DNA of 64,000 nucleotides from Leeuwenhoekiella nanhaiensis (GTDB lineage: Bacteria; Bacteroidota; Bacteroidia; Flavobacteriales; Flavobacteriaceae). The notes under the pieces were generated by a model, which saw only the letters and a list, made by a program, of their open reading frames with translations, had not been told where the DNA came from and did not search any database. The translations under genes and the position numbers were made by a program. The stretch is taken from NCBI RefSeq assembly GCF_002744755.1, contig NZ_KZ319287.1:772882-836881 (forward strand). Reading direction: 5' to 3'. Positions 35,108 to 43,914 of this stretch are shown piece after piece. The stretch's first letter is position 1. Each line of letters starts with the position of its first letter.

Positions 35108-35726
35108 TAAAGTTTTTGTAAATGAAGTGCCCATTATACTTTCAACCGAAAAGTATATAGGTGAAAATTATACATCAATACCCATTAAGCGTGCAAAAAT
35201 CAAGCGAATTATCAAACAGGTGAATCGCGGTCAGCTGACGCACATCAACTTATACCATCAGAATCATAAGAAATTACTGAAGCACCTCAAGAAGAAATTA
35301 CCTCTTGTCGTTGCCGGTGGCGGACTCGTTTACAATCAGAATTCTGAAATATTGTTTATCAAGCGCAATGGTAAATGGGACTTGCCCAAAGGGAAACTCG
35401 AGAAAAAGGAAACCATACAGCAATGTGCCCTGCGGGAAGTAGAAGAGGAAACGGGTTGTAAAGATTTGGTTCTGGGAGATTTGATAACGGTAACCTATCA
35501 CATCTTTAAGCGTAACGGAAAGTTTAAGCTTAAAGAAACCTATTGGTATAGAATGACCTCAGATTATACCGGAGTTCTCGAACCCCAGCCTTCTGAAGGT
35601 ATCAAAAAAGTGCGCTGGAAAAATTTCGAAAAAACGCAAAAAGCGCTGACTAAATCTTACGAAAACATCAAGCTTTTATTCCCGAAGGAATATTTGATCC
35701 CAAATCCTAAAGACCACGTAGCCTAA
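35103..35726 (+). CDS. Nudix hydrolase
   Basis: A 207-residue cytosolic hydrolase. The Nudix box runs from Gly97 (GKLEKKETIQQCALREVEEETGC in two parts: GKLEKKE, then REVEEETG), preceded by KWDLPKG. The N-terminal 65 residues are a separate Lys-rich part (YKVFVNEVPIILSTEKY). The substrate is unknown; the KWDLPKGKLE style recalls the dinucleoside-polyphosphate or dGTP class. The start at 35103 is chosen because the longer frame would run through pyrE coding sequence. Confidence 0.9.
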   Translation: MYKVFVNEVPIILSTEKYIGENYTSIPIKRAKIKRIIKQVNRGQLTHINLYHQNHKKLLKHLKKKLPLVVAGGGLVYNQNSEILFIKRNGKWDLPKGKLEKKETIQQCALREVEEETGCKDLVLGDLITVTYHIFKRNGKFKLKETYWYRMTSDYTGVLEPQPSEGIKKVRWKNFEKTQKALTKSYENIKLLFPKEYLIPNPKDHVA

Positions 35727-37481
35727 CTAGTGCATAATCCGGTAAATGGGATAGCGCAAATGGGCGCGTTCATAGTTTTCAGATTTTTTATGTAACCAAT
35801 CTAGCTGAGCGTACCAGTTGCTACGAAAGGCTTCCTCGTTTAGCTTTTTGGTTTCAAATTCTTGTTTTAATGTCGGGTTACTTTCGAGCAAATCCAAAGC
35901 CTTATCTTCCCATACATAAGGCGAAAAACCTTCTTTTTGCTGTAAAATAGTGTCAAAATAATTCCAGTTGAAGAACGAATCTACAGCTGAAGGTTCCAAA
36001 GTTTCGAGTAAATAGCGCAGGCCTGATTGTGCTGTGTAGACCAGATAATCCCCTTTCCGTAAGCTAACCTTTTCTTCGGTTGTACTTACTTTAGTATTTC
36101 GATGTAAATAATGCCCTTCATACGCCGAGTTGCCGGTACCGTAGTCTGCAATATGATATACTTCTGCAGCTAAGGTTGTATCCCGATCCATTCGGGTGAG
36201 TTGGATGTCGTTCTCTTTTAAACGGTCAATGACTGTATGCCACGCCTGTGGAATCACATAGGCTTTAGGGATCGCTACGCTGTCTGTGGCTTTAAAATGG
36301 TCATAATAATTGACCGTTTTGGTAAAGGGCTTCTCACGGTTGTAGCTTAGGCGTTCCAGGCCGGTGACTTCGCTGGTTATTCTTTCGCCCTCAAAGCCTT
36401 TAAAATCGAATTGAGTCACCTGAGAGCTGTCGGTCTTAAACTGAATGGGGTAGAAGGTGCCGGTAAGTGCGCCACTTCTGTAGATCGAATCTTGCTTTGC
36501 CCGTATTTGTTTGATTGTTTTAGCATCTGCCGAAGCGATATTCAACATGTGCTGCATAAGTGTATAGGTGCCTTCTACACGAGGCTTATAGGGTTTTAGC
36601 ATATGGGTTTCTACCATCATTCCGAGGGTATTCCATAAGGTGGTGTAGCCGGTAGAGTAGCGCGGGTAATCCATAAACTGAGTAAAACCGGTCTCGGGAA
36701 CCTCATTAAACACATTTACATAGGGTGTAATGGGCCAGCCTTGTGCTTCTAAAGAGTCTACCAGCGCCGGATGCATCTGCTCATTTAAATAGGTTCCTGC
36801 AGCACCACCCAGCTTGTTGTGTTGCGTAAACAGATGTGTAAGTACATATTGATAATCTGCCCCGTTGCTTACGTGATTGTCAATAAACACATCAGGTTTT
36901 ACCAAATGGTAGATTTCTGCGAAAGAACGCGCATTATAGGTGTCTGCCTTAATAAAGTCGCGGTTGAGGTCGTAATTGCGGGCGTTTCCTCTAAAACCAT
37001 AGGCTTCAGGACCGTTTTGATTGGTGCGGCTGCTGCTGTTGCGGTTGAGTGCGCCGCCTATATTGTAAATGGCAACGGCACCTACCCAAATATTTTCGGG
37101 GGTTTTGATTTTGCCACTGGCAAGATCCCGCATAAGCATCATCGTGGCATCAATACCATCGGGCTCACCGGGGTGAATGCCGTTATTGATGAGGATGCGC
37201 ACAGCTTCCGTATTTTCTGAGAATTCAGACTCCAGACTGCGATTGGGATTGTAGGTAACCAAAGTAAGGGGTAAACCGCTATCGGTCTCCCCGATTTCAT
37301 AAGTCTTGATAGAAAGATAAGCTGAATCTAACTTGTGATAATAGTCAATAACGTCGTCATAGGTAGGCGTCTGAGTACCCCCACTTTTTTCAAACTGGGT
37401 TTCCAGGTCGAAGTCTTCGGGTTTGGGTTTTTCAGCACAGTTTAGAAATACTAACAGACAAAGGGCAACAAGTAGGCGCAT
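35727..37481 (-). CDS. M14-family zinc carboxypeptidase-like lipoprotein
   Basis: An exported zinc peptidase of about 584 residues. Lipoprotein signal: MRLLVALCLLVFLNC, lipobox Cys at about 15. The M14 metal motif is HPGE in INNGIHPGEPDG (His105 and Glu108 counting from the upstream ATG two codons earlier). A second His ligand lies in DVFIDNHVSNG and the probable catalytic Glu in GMMVETHMLKP. The C-terminal half is a non-catalytic beta-rich region. It follows the UDG-like gene by about 60 bp. Its stop codon directly abuts that of the convergent Nudix gene. Confidence 0.88.
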   Translation of the reverse strand: MRLLVALCLLVFLNCAEKPKPEDFDLETQFEKSGGTQTPTYDDVIDYYHKLDSAYLSIKTYEIGETDSGLPLTLVTYNPNRSLESEFSENTEAVRILINNGIHPGEPDGIDATMMLMRDLASGKIKTPENIWVGAVAIYNIGGALNRNSSSRTNQNGPEAYGFRGNARNYDLNRDFIKADTYNARSFAEIYHLVKPDVFIDNHVSNGADYQYVLTHLFTQHNKLGGAAGTYLNEQMHPALVDSLEAQGWPITPYVNVFNEVPETGFTQFMDYPRYSTGYTTLWNTLGMMVETHMLKPYKPRVEGTYTLMQHMLNIASADAKTIKQIRAKQDSIYRSGALTGTFYPIQFKTDSSQVTQFDFKGFEGERITSEVTGLERLSYNREKPFTKTVNYYDHFKATDSVAIPKAYVIPQAWHTVIDRLKENDIQLTRMDRDTTLAAEVYHIADYGTGNSAYEGHYLHRNTKVSTTEEKVSLRKGDYLVYTAQSGLRYLLETLEPSAVDSFFNWNYFDTILQQKEGFSPYVWEDKALDLLESNPTLKQEFETKKLNEEAFRSNWYAQLDWLHKKSENYERAHLRYPIYRIMH

Positions 37482-37541
37482 AAACAAGAATTTAGGCTTT
37501 AAAAGTACAGATTTCCTGAAAAGAATGCGCGCTTTAAGCCC

Positions 37542-38207
37542 TTAGAAAAAGGGAGCGTATTGCGCTACTCTAAAGTCAAAAGTGGTAAGCTCAGGATTTT
37601 GAGCTTTCATCTGTTTGTACTTTTTCATACTGCCTATAGCCCGGTTTGCCGCGCCTGAAGGAGCGGTAAGCGAAACCGTCCTGACTTTACGACCGTCAAC
37701 TTCAAATTCGTGAATGCGTGGCACTTCGGCAGCGATAACTTTAATTTTGAGATGTTCTTCTTTTGCCTGGCGGCGAAAGAAATACTCCGGTCCGTTTTTG
37801 CTGTTGCCACCGGTAAAAATCAGCGTTTCAATTTGCCGGTGCTTTCTAAGGTAACCTGTCAAATCCCGAAGCTTCACGTCTTGCATGCCCAAATCTGAAG
37901 CGTCAATTTTTTCGCGCAAAGCGGAAGCAACAATATCACAAACCCCGATTTTCCGTTCGACTAAAAAATTAGTGCGTTGCGCAATGGCGTGCGCTGTGTT
38001 TTCATAAACCAGATCCAGTTCAAAAATACGGTCGAGTATGGGCCAAAGCATACCATTTTTACTGCCGTAACAAAAATCAACATCCTCCGGAAGCAGCTCG
38101 CCCGTAGTGAAACGGGGCGGCGGCAAAGTTCCTACAATGAGTTTTGTAGCGTCTTGTAAGTTAAAAGGCGGATAGGGATGGGTGTGGTGAAACAAATCTG
38201 CAGACAT
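37542..38207 (-). CDS. Uracil-DNA glycosylase family protein
   Basis: A 221-residue protein of the UDG superfamily fold. It has the N-terminal GTLPPPRF motif and DFCYGSKNGMLWPIL, a middle IGVCDIVASALREKIDASD, and the C-terminal TAPSGAANRAIG, which occupies the place of the DNA-intercalating loop. This clade is usually annotated only at superfamily level, and real uracil excision is unproven. It lies 9 bp after the T9SS giant and before the M14 peptidase, in one apparent transcription unit. Confidence 0.8.
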   Translation of the reverse strand: MSADLFHHTHPYPPFNLQDATKLIVGTLPPPRFTTGELLPEDVDFCYGSKNGMLWPILDRIFELDLVYENTAHAIAQRTNFLVERKIGVCDIVASALREKIDASDLGMQDVKLRDLTGYLRKHRQIETLIFTGGNSKNGPEYFFRRQAKEEHLKIKVIAAEVPRIHEFEVDGRKVRTVSLTAPSGAANRAIGSMKKYKQMKAQNPELTTFDFRVAQYAPFF

Positions 38208-38216
38208 ACTGCAAAC

Positions 38217-41200
38217 TTAACGTTTCAATACAAAATGTCCCTTTTTTACGGTTCCGTCTTCAAAAGAAGCCTGATACCAATACGAGTCAGAGGGAAGCGG
38301 CGTTCCATTAAAAGTGCCATCCCAGCCATCTGAACGCGAGGAAAGCGCTTTCAATAATTTCCCAAACCGGTTGAAAATCTGGATGTTTATTGTTCCTAAA
38401 TCTTCCGAAACTCCGGTGATATTCCAAGTGTCGTTATACCCATCGTTGTTTGGAGTAAAATATTGGGGGAAACCTAGAACAGAAACTAATTGTGATACGC
38501 TGCCACAACCATTTTTATCGCGTATACTAAGCAGGTAATTGCCTGGCCCAACATTTTTGAATTCCGGACTGTCCTGAAAACCGCTGTTTTCGCCAAGCTC
38601 GTATTCAAACTCACCGGGAGTTGTGGCTTGCGCCGTAACGCGGTTTAAATTTCCTTCCGGTTCAATAGTTACTTCTTCAATCTCGGGTGGGTAGGAGCGT
38701 ATAATTTCAAACTCAAGTTCTGTCGTGCAAAACCGGTCCGGGTTTGTATAATTTATTATTGAAATCAGTTTGTATTTGCCTTCTTCGGTAATGTAAACCG
38801 AGCCTGAACGCTGTACCAGATTTTCTTCTCCGCTATCAGAAATCAAATACACTTCAAACAGATTTTCAGCATCGCTATGCGTGAATATTAAGGCGCCATT
38901 TCCCTCACAAAACCTATAAATACTAACATCCCGAAATCGGGAAGATGGATCGATGCGAAGCGGGATTTCATCAACTCCCTGGCATTGATTGTTGGCCTCA
39001 ATTCGGGCAAAAATTGTAGTGTCGTTTGACCTGAAAACAGGTTCGGCAATTGGATTGATCTCTAAAGCGGCGTCTTCTCTGGATTGGTAAAAAGCCACAT
39101 CCAGATTGTCATAGTACGTTGATTTTACGGCTTCAAGATCAAAAAAACCATAACGCTCATCCTGAAAATAAACGCCCTCATCACAGGCGTATTGTGGTTC
39201 TAGCTGAGGTAATGTTGCCGTTGTCGATTGTACTTCGAGGCGAAGGGTATTTTGTCTGCTACAGCCCGCTGGCGAACTTGCCACGGCAATCAACTCCTGA
39301 TTAAAAGCTGAGGTGTTACGGTAATTCTCAGGAGTGGGAATGGGGTTGTTTGCAGAAAGATTCGCTGCAGATTCATAAAAACTAACGGTGAAGGTCAAGT
39401 CGCCTCCAGTCAATTCAGCGACCGCCTCATTAAGATTGAAATGTGTAAAACCGTCTGTAGAGGAATCGGTATCCAGATCGCACTGTACCAGTTGAGTATC
39501 CGTTTTCGGAGGTAGTGGATTTACATTCAGTTCAAAGGCTTTTATGCTGAAACAGGCCGGGTTTGTCGCATTAAACCGGGAGTAAATGGTTTGTGGATTT
39601 TGCGTGTTTGAGAATAAATCGGGTAACGGGTTTACTTCATTTTGAGCGTCGTCAGCCGAAGCGTAATAACTGATGGAAGCCGAATTATAAGTGGTGCCGG
39701 TTAAAAGGTCTGCATCATTTTGCCTCAGGTTAAATATGCCTTTGCCATTGGTGTCGTCACCGTCTGAAGCATCATCGCATTGGCTCAAGTCTGATGGTTC
39801 CCCTTCAGGATTAAAACCAAAATCTGAAGTCACAGTGATCGAATCAGAATCTGTACAGCCGGTAAGGGTGTTAGTTACGGTAAGCGTGTAGGTACCCGGT
39901 TGATTAATTTCAGGGGTTGTTGTCGTTTCAGCATTAAGAATAAAACCATCTGTAGTAGTCCAGAGATAGGTGATCTCAGGACTTGAAGTGGATGCAGATC
40001 CATCTAAAAAAATCCTGTTATCCTCACACGTAATTACGGTGTTATTGCCTGCATGGGCTATAGGTCTGCTAACTGAAATTTGAAAAGTCTGAATTTCAAA
40101 ACATGAGAAATTTTCAGACGTTGTGACTCTGGCGTATAGTGTTTCATTGGGTTGCGTATTTCTGTACGGAAGACTAAGGGCATTGATGTTGTTTTCGGCA
40201 TCGGCTTGAGTTGAAAAAAAGCTCACCTCAAAAACAGCAGGATCCTGCCCGTCAAATGCCTGATCAATGGCAATGTTCAGGTCAAAAGATTCCTGGCCAT
40301 CTCGACCGGCATCATCGCAGAGCACAATATCATCAATCACGCCCACACGTGGGGAAGGGGTAAAACTGATTGCTACTTCAATATCTATAGGCGCACAGTC
40401 ATTGTTGAGAAAATAGTTATAGGTGCCCGGCGTATCTACGGCAGGATCAAAAACATCGGTGCCGCTGGCAAAAGCCGGAGTCCAAATTCCTCCCGACTGA
40501 GGTGAACCGGGGATACGCTCTAAAATGTTTACCGGGGCTTCCCCTTCACAAACTTTGACTTCACTCTCCTGACCATCAAATCCAAACCCTGAATAATAAC
40601 CTCCAAAACCCGCATTGTTATTAAAACCAAATAAGCCTACAGAAAGCGGGCCGGTGGATGAAATCTGAACATTACCGCTTAGACCACTAATCACAAAGGT
40701 TTCCCAGTTGCTATTGCCCTGTACCTGTTCAATACTTACGCTGGTAGCTCCGGGAGTTGTGCTTATTGTTGACCCGGTAGTGGTGACAGCAAGTATTTTT
40801 CCTTCATAAAAGGTGCTGCCAATGCGATCTACATCTGCAATGAGGTCAACTTCCCTTAAAAGTAAGCAGGAGAGCGGAGGTAAAAAGTTCATACCCGGCG
40901 TGGTGTTATTGGTTGTACCCGCCAAAGCCTGATACACATAAACCGGAAGCGAGGTTTTGATGTACATATTGCGATGCCCACCACCGGTATAGTTGCTGTT
41001 GTCGATTAAAAAATAGTCTCCGGCATTTAAAGTCCGGGCAGGCGTAGCGGCACCATTTAAAAATACCTGTGTGTTGTTTTGAGTAGCTACCACGATTGGT
41101 TTTTCAGCGGTCGCATCCCCGCCTCCTTCGATAGCTATGTATTCGGTACCCAACACCTCAATGGGAACGATCTGGTCAATTGCAAAATCCTGCCCATTAG

Positions 41201-41927
41201 AGGCGAGACCGCCCAAAGCATTTCCGGTATTGACTGTAATGGGTTTTGAAGCCGTGACCAGCGCTCCAATGAATCCATCCTGATTTGCGGGGACGTCGCT
41301 ATAACCGGAAACCGTATAGGTCTCACCCGCATTAAGAGTGACTGTGAGCTGGTCTGATACATCTGTTCCCGTAGCTGTAGTAAAGACCACACCGGTATTA
41401 TAATCTGAAAAGTTTACCTGCGTATTGTCTTCTACGGCATAAACACTGGCGTAAAAGTTTCTTAAGTTTTGCTCGCCGTTATTAGGCAGACTCCCCAACC
41501 GAAACTGAGTTCCCAGTGCCAGACTACCCTTAGAGGTAAGGTAACCGGCCTGATTGCTTGATTGCACTCTAAAACTTACATAAAAAGGTGCGCTTGCTGA
41601 GAGGAGTAAGCCTTTGTTGTTAACAACAGTATTGAGTTCAGAGCGGTCAATAAACATAGGTGAAGGCTGACTGTTGCCAATACTGATGCGCACAGGATTG
41701 CCCTTTGAAATTGTTGTAGTGGCGAAAACAACTCCGTTACCGGTTTGAATGGTAACCGTAAAAGGTGTTTCTGACGGAGTTGATAAATACACATAATGAT
41801 CTTCAACCTGATTAGCTGCCCGTGAATGTATGGGCGAGATATAATGCCGCGTACTGAGTTGCGCATGCAGCAGTTCCGGAAGAAAAATTGCCAGAAAAAG
41901 CAGCCCTAAATAAAGTTTTGACTTCAC
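38217..41927 (-). CDS. Giant secreted protein with type B T9SS sorting domain
   Basis: 1,236 residues, exported and expected on the cell surface. Signal peptide: MKSKLYLGLLFLAIFLPELLHAQ. The N-terminal region resembles the IgGFc-binding N-terminal domain (repeated VYAVEDNTQVNF, LNAGETYTVSGY and KPITVNTGNALGG patterns). The middle has several Ig/PKD-like modules, including AHAGNNTVITCEDNRIFLDG, and repeated YRNTxxFNxE/YxSxDDAxxExNPL units. The last 84 residues (1153-1236: FPQYFTPNNDGYNDTW to the final KKGHFVLKR) are the gliding-motility-associated, type B sorting domain. It is likely a surface adhesin or polymer-binding protein. First of a three-gene run. Confidence 0.9.
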   Translation of the reverse strand: MKSKLYLGLLFLAIFLPELLHAQLSTRHYISPIHSRAANQVEDHYVYLSTPSETPFTVTIQTGNGVVFATTTISKGNPVRISIGNSQPSPMFIDRSELNTVVNNKGLLLSASAPFYVSFRVQSSNQAGYLTSKGSLALGTQFRLGSLPNNGEQNLRNFYASVYAVEDNTQVNFSDYNTGVVFTTATGTDVSDQLTVTLNAGETYTVSGYSDVPANQDGFIGALVTASKPITVNTGNALGGLASNGQDFAIDQIVPIEVLGTEYIAIEGGGDATAEKPIVVATQNNTQVFLNGAATPARTLNAGDYFLIDNSNYTGGGHRNMYIKTSLPVYVYQALAGTTNNTTPGMNFLPPLSCLLLREVDLIADVDRIGSTFYEGKILAVTTTGSTISTTPGATSVSIEQVQGNSNWETFVISGLSGNVQISSTGPLSVGLFGFNNNAGFGGYYSGFGFDGQESEVKVCEGEAPVNILERIPGSPQSGGIWTPAFASGTDVFDPAVDTPGTYNYFLNNDCAPIDIEVAISFTPSPRVGVIDDIVLCDDAGRDGQESFDLNIAIDQAFDGQDPAVFEVSFFSTQADAENNINALSLPYRNTQPNETLYARVTTSENFSCFEIQTFQISVSRPIAHAGNNTVITCEDNRIFLDGSASTSSPEITYLWTTTDGFILNAETTTTPEINQPGTYTLTVTNTLTGCTDSDSITVTSDFGFNPEGEPSDLSQCDDASDGDDTNGKGIFNLRQNDADLLTGTTYNSASISYYASADDAQNEVNPLPDLFSNTQNPQTIYSRFNATNPACFSIKAFELNVNPLPPKTDTQLVQCDLDTDSSTDGFTHFNLNEAVAELTGGDLTFTVSFYESAANLSANNPIPTPENYRNTSAFNQELIAVASSPAGCSRQNTLRLEVQSTTATLPQLEPQYACDEGVYFQDERYGFFDLEAVKSTYYDNLDVAFYQSREDAALEINPIAEPVFRSNDTTIFARIEANNQCQGVDEIPLRIDPSSRFRDVSIYRFCEGNGALIFTHSDAENLFEVYLISDSGEENLVQRSGSVYITEEGKYKLISIINYTNPDRFCTTELEFEIIRSYPPEIEEVTIEPEGNLNRVTAQATTPGEFEYELGENSGFQDSPEFKNVGPGNYLLSIRDKNGCGSVSQLVSVLGFPQYFTPNNDGYNDTWNITGVSEDLGTINIQIFNRFGKLLKALSSRSDGWDGTFNGTPLPSDSYWYQASFEDGTVKKGHFVLKR

Positions 41928-42051
41928 GTATTCAATTTCAAGTATTCCAAGATACTCAATATTTAACAGGAGTACGTGTGGGCGAATACGATTTGAACGA
42001 TATGACCCCTTGATTTGACGATTCTTATACTTTTTTAGACAAAATCAGCAA

Positions 42052-42609
42052 TCAGGGCTTCCACTTAATCCCACAACCCAGACTGGGTTTTTGAATTTTG
42101 TTTTGAGGGCGGTTGTTAAAGATGTTGTCCAGAGCTTCGCGCAGGTCACGACCGTTTACCGGAATACCATTGCCGGGACGCGAATCATCAAGCTGCCCGC
42201 GATAGACAAGTTTAAGTTCGGAGTCAAACAAATAGAAGTCTGGCGTACATGCCGCATCATAGGCCTTGGCAACATCCTGATTTTCATCAAACAGGTACGG
42301 GAAGCTGTAGTTATACTTCAGAGCGGTTTCGCGCATTTGCCAGGGACCGTCTTCGGGGTAGGCTTCAATATCGTTGCTGCTAATGGCGACGAAACCAAAA
42401 CCCAATACGCGGTAATCATTGGCAACCCGCACAATCTCGTGATTTACATGTTTTACAAATGGACAGTGATTGCAAATAAACATAACCACGGTTCCTAATT
42501 CCCCGGCAATATTAGTCAGGGTTTCATACGAATTGGTAAGCGGATTTTGCAGTGAAAAAAACGGAGCAATCGTTCCCAGTGGAAGCATAGTTGATTCGGT
42601 TCTTGCCAT
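42052..42609 (-). CDS. Thioredoxin-family (AhpC/TSA-like) protein
   Basis: A 185-residue thioredoxin-fold protein without signal peptide. The redox centre is CNHC in VMFICNHCPFVKHV (about 43-56). Other landmarks are LPLGTIAPFFSLQNP at the N-terminus, DENQDVAKAYDAACTPDFYLFD, and YRGQLDDSRPGNG. It is a probable cytosolic thiol reductase or peroxidase-like protein. Divergent from the small gene at 42735. Confidence 0.87.
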   Translation of the reverse strand: MARTESTMLPLGTIAPFFSLQNPLTNSYETLTNIAGELGTVVMFICNHCPFVKHVNHEIVRVANDYRVLGFGFVAISSNDIEAYPEDGPWQMRETALKYNYSFPYLFDENQDVAKAYDAACTPDFYLFDSELKLVYRGQLDDSRPGNGIPVNGRDLREALDNIFNNRPQNKIQKPSLGCGIKWKP

Positions 42610-42685
42610 AGCTTAGTGTTTGTGGTTTACAATATAGGTAAGCAAGTGCTGTGATTTGTTACAAATACTAAAGTTGTTTTAAATC

Positions 42686-42717
42686 TTTGGGGTAGCAGCC
42701 CTGCCTTTGTAACTTTA
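42686..42717 (+). promoter_or_regulatory. Bacteroidota-type promoter before the 42735 gene
   Basis: TTTG (42686-42689), 20 bp, then TAACTTTA (42710-42717), close to the consensus pair TTTG/TAnnTTTG. The ATG follows 17 bp later. Confidence 0.65.
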
Positions 42718-42734
42718 ATTAAAACTGAAAAGTC

Positions 42735-43040
42735 ATGAAGAATACATACAGTTCGCTTTCTAAAGCGATAGAAGATTTAAAGGATAAAGGTTACGATACC
42801 GATTTTAATTTGGTAGACGATGGGATCGAATCTAAGCACCTTAAGAAAACCTGGAATGCCGGGCAAATTGAAGTGGAAGATGCGTTTCGTTTTGAAGGAA
42901 TGACCAATCCCGGAGACAACTCGGTTCTTTATGTGATCAATACCGATAGCGGTGAGAAAGGTCTGCTGGTAGATGCTTATGGTGCGTACAGCGGTCAGAT
43001 TTCACAGGAAATGATACAAAAGCTGAAGATCGAACATTAA
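42735..43040 (+). CDS. Conserved small protein, often mislabelled PRPP synthetase
   Basis: A 101-residue soluble protein with no signal peptide, starting MKNTYSSLSKAIEDLKDKGY. It has an alpha/beta layout with FNLVDDGIES and FRFEGMTNPGDNSVLYVINTDSGEKGLLVDAYGAYSG. Homologues are commonly named phosphoribosylpyrophosphate synthetase, but it is far too short (real enzymes exceed 300 residues) and has no PRPP-binding motif, so that name is not adopted. It is coupled to csaA by a one-base TAATG overlap, which may hint at a role near RNA or translation. Confidence 0.75.
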   Translation: MKNTYSSLSKAIEDLKDKGYDTDFNLVDDGIESKHLKKTWNAGQIEVEDAFRFEGMTNPGDNSVLYVINTDSGEKGLLVDAYGAYSGQISQEMIQKLKIEH

Positions 43041-43378
43041 TGGATAACGATTTAAGCTGGGGCGAATTTGAACGCGTGGAAATGCGCGTGGGGACGATTA
43101 TGACTGTTAGTGATTTTCCCGAAGCCCGAAAACCCGCTTTCCAATTGCAGATTGATTTTGGCGAGGAAATCGGCGTGCGAAAAACCTCGGCGCAGATCAC
43201 CAAAAAATACGACCGCACCGAACTCGTAGGAAAGCAGGTTGTTGCGGTGGTCAACTTTCCAAAAAAGCAGATTGCCAATTTTATGAGTGAATGTCTTGTT
43301 TTGGGAGCGGTAGATGGGGACGCGGTAACCTTGTTAAGTCCTGATCTTCCCGTTAAAAATGGATTGCGCATTGGTTAA
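43040..43378 (+). CDS. csaA: tRNA-binding protein CsaA
   Basis: A 112-residue OB-fold protein of the CsaA/EMAP-II type that binds tRNA and unfolded chains. Features are WGEFERVEMRVGTIMTVSDFPEARKPAFQLQIDFGEEIGVRKTSAQI and VVAVVNFPKKQIANFMSECLVLGA. Its ATG shares one base with the stop of the upstream gene. A dispersed repeat and terminator follow. Confidence 0.93.
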   Translation: MDNDLSWGEFERVEMRVGTIMTVSDFPEARKPAFQLQIDFGEEIGVRKTSAQITKKYDRTELVGKQVVAVVNFPKKQIANFMSECLVLGAVDGDAVTLLSPDLPVKNGLRIG

Positions 43379-43382
43379 CTCT

Positions 43383-43460
43383 TGCGATAGCGATAGCAGC
43401 GGCATCCTTTTTTGAGCCTGCGGCGAAAAAAAGATACAGCGGATAGCGAGGTGCTTTAGC
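43383..43460. repeat. Imperfect-hairpin intergenic repeat
   Basis: Imperfect inverted repeat in which GGCATCCTTTTTT pairs with AAAAAAAGATACAGC around a GC-rich centre, flanked by GATAGCGATAGC and GGATAGCGAG. Its non-coding, palindromic form resembles dispersed flavobacterial repeats; no second copy was found in this window. Confidence 0.5.
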
Positions 43461-43476
43461 AATCGCCCAAAAATTA

Positions 43477-43509
43477 AAAAACCCACATCTCAACTGAAGT
43501 GTGGGTTTT
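43477..43509. terminator. Bidirectional terminator
   Basis: Stem AAAACCCACA/TGTGGGTTTT with a 12-nt loop and flanking A and T runs, between convergent csaA and DUF779. Confidence 0.8.
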
Positions 43510-43529
43510 GTTATTGAGGTCTGTCTAAA

Positions 43530-43904
43530 TTATTCTTCACCGCTTCGGGTAGGGCTGAGGTCTTTGGCCTCGTCTTCGGTATACATTCGGGATTTGATAA
43601 CAAATCGTATTCCTAGTGGAATTTCCAAAGAAAAGCTGGAACCCCGGCCGGGCGTGATATCTACGATGAGTTGGGTATGCTTCCAGTACTCAAACTGGTC
43701 TTTTGACATAAAGAACTCACAACCGTGAATCGTGCCCAGATACACATCGGTCTCATTGATCATCAGGTCTCCCTTGGGGAAACACATAGGCGAGGAGCCA
43801 TCGCAACAGCCTCCGCTCTGGTGAAACATCAATTCACCGTGCTGCTCCCGTAACTGATCTATGATTTCTTTTGCGGCTTCTGTAGCCTGTACCCGTTGCG
43901 TCAT
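43530..43904 (-). CDS. DUF779 protein
   Basis: A 124-residue soluble protein with a Cys-rich centre, HQSGGCCDGSSPMCFPKGD, and a conserved ITPGRGSSFSLEIP. DUF779 is regularly found next to aldehyde dehydrogenases; here it lies 10 bp after one on the same strand. A metal-binding or accessory role is plausible but unknown. Confidence 0.9.
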   Translation of the reverse strand: MTQRVQATEAAKEIIDQLREQHGELMFHQSGGCCDGSSPMCFPKGDLMINETDVYLGTIHGCEFFMSKDQFEYWKHTQLIVDITPGRGSSFSLEIPLGIRFVIKSRMYTEDEAKDLSPTRSGEE

Positions 43905-43914
43905 GATTTTGTTT

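Noticed and set aside
41985..42010. T-loop-like GTTCAAATC on the minus strand
   Set aside because: No acceptor, D-arm or anticodon arm can be folded around it; not a tRNA.
42735..43040. PRPP synthetase as product name
   Set aside because: The 101-residue protein lacks PRPP-binding motifs and is under a third of the enzyme's length.
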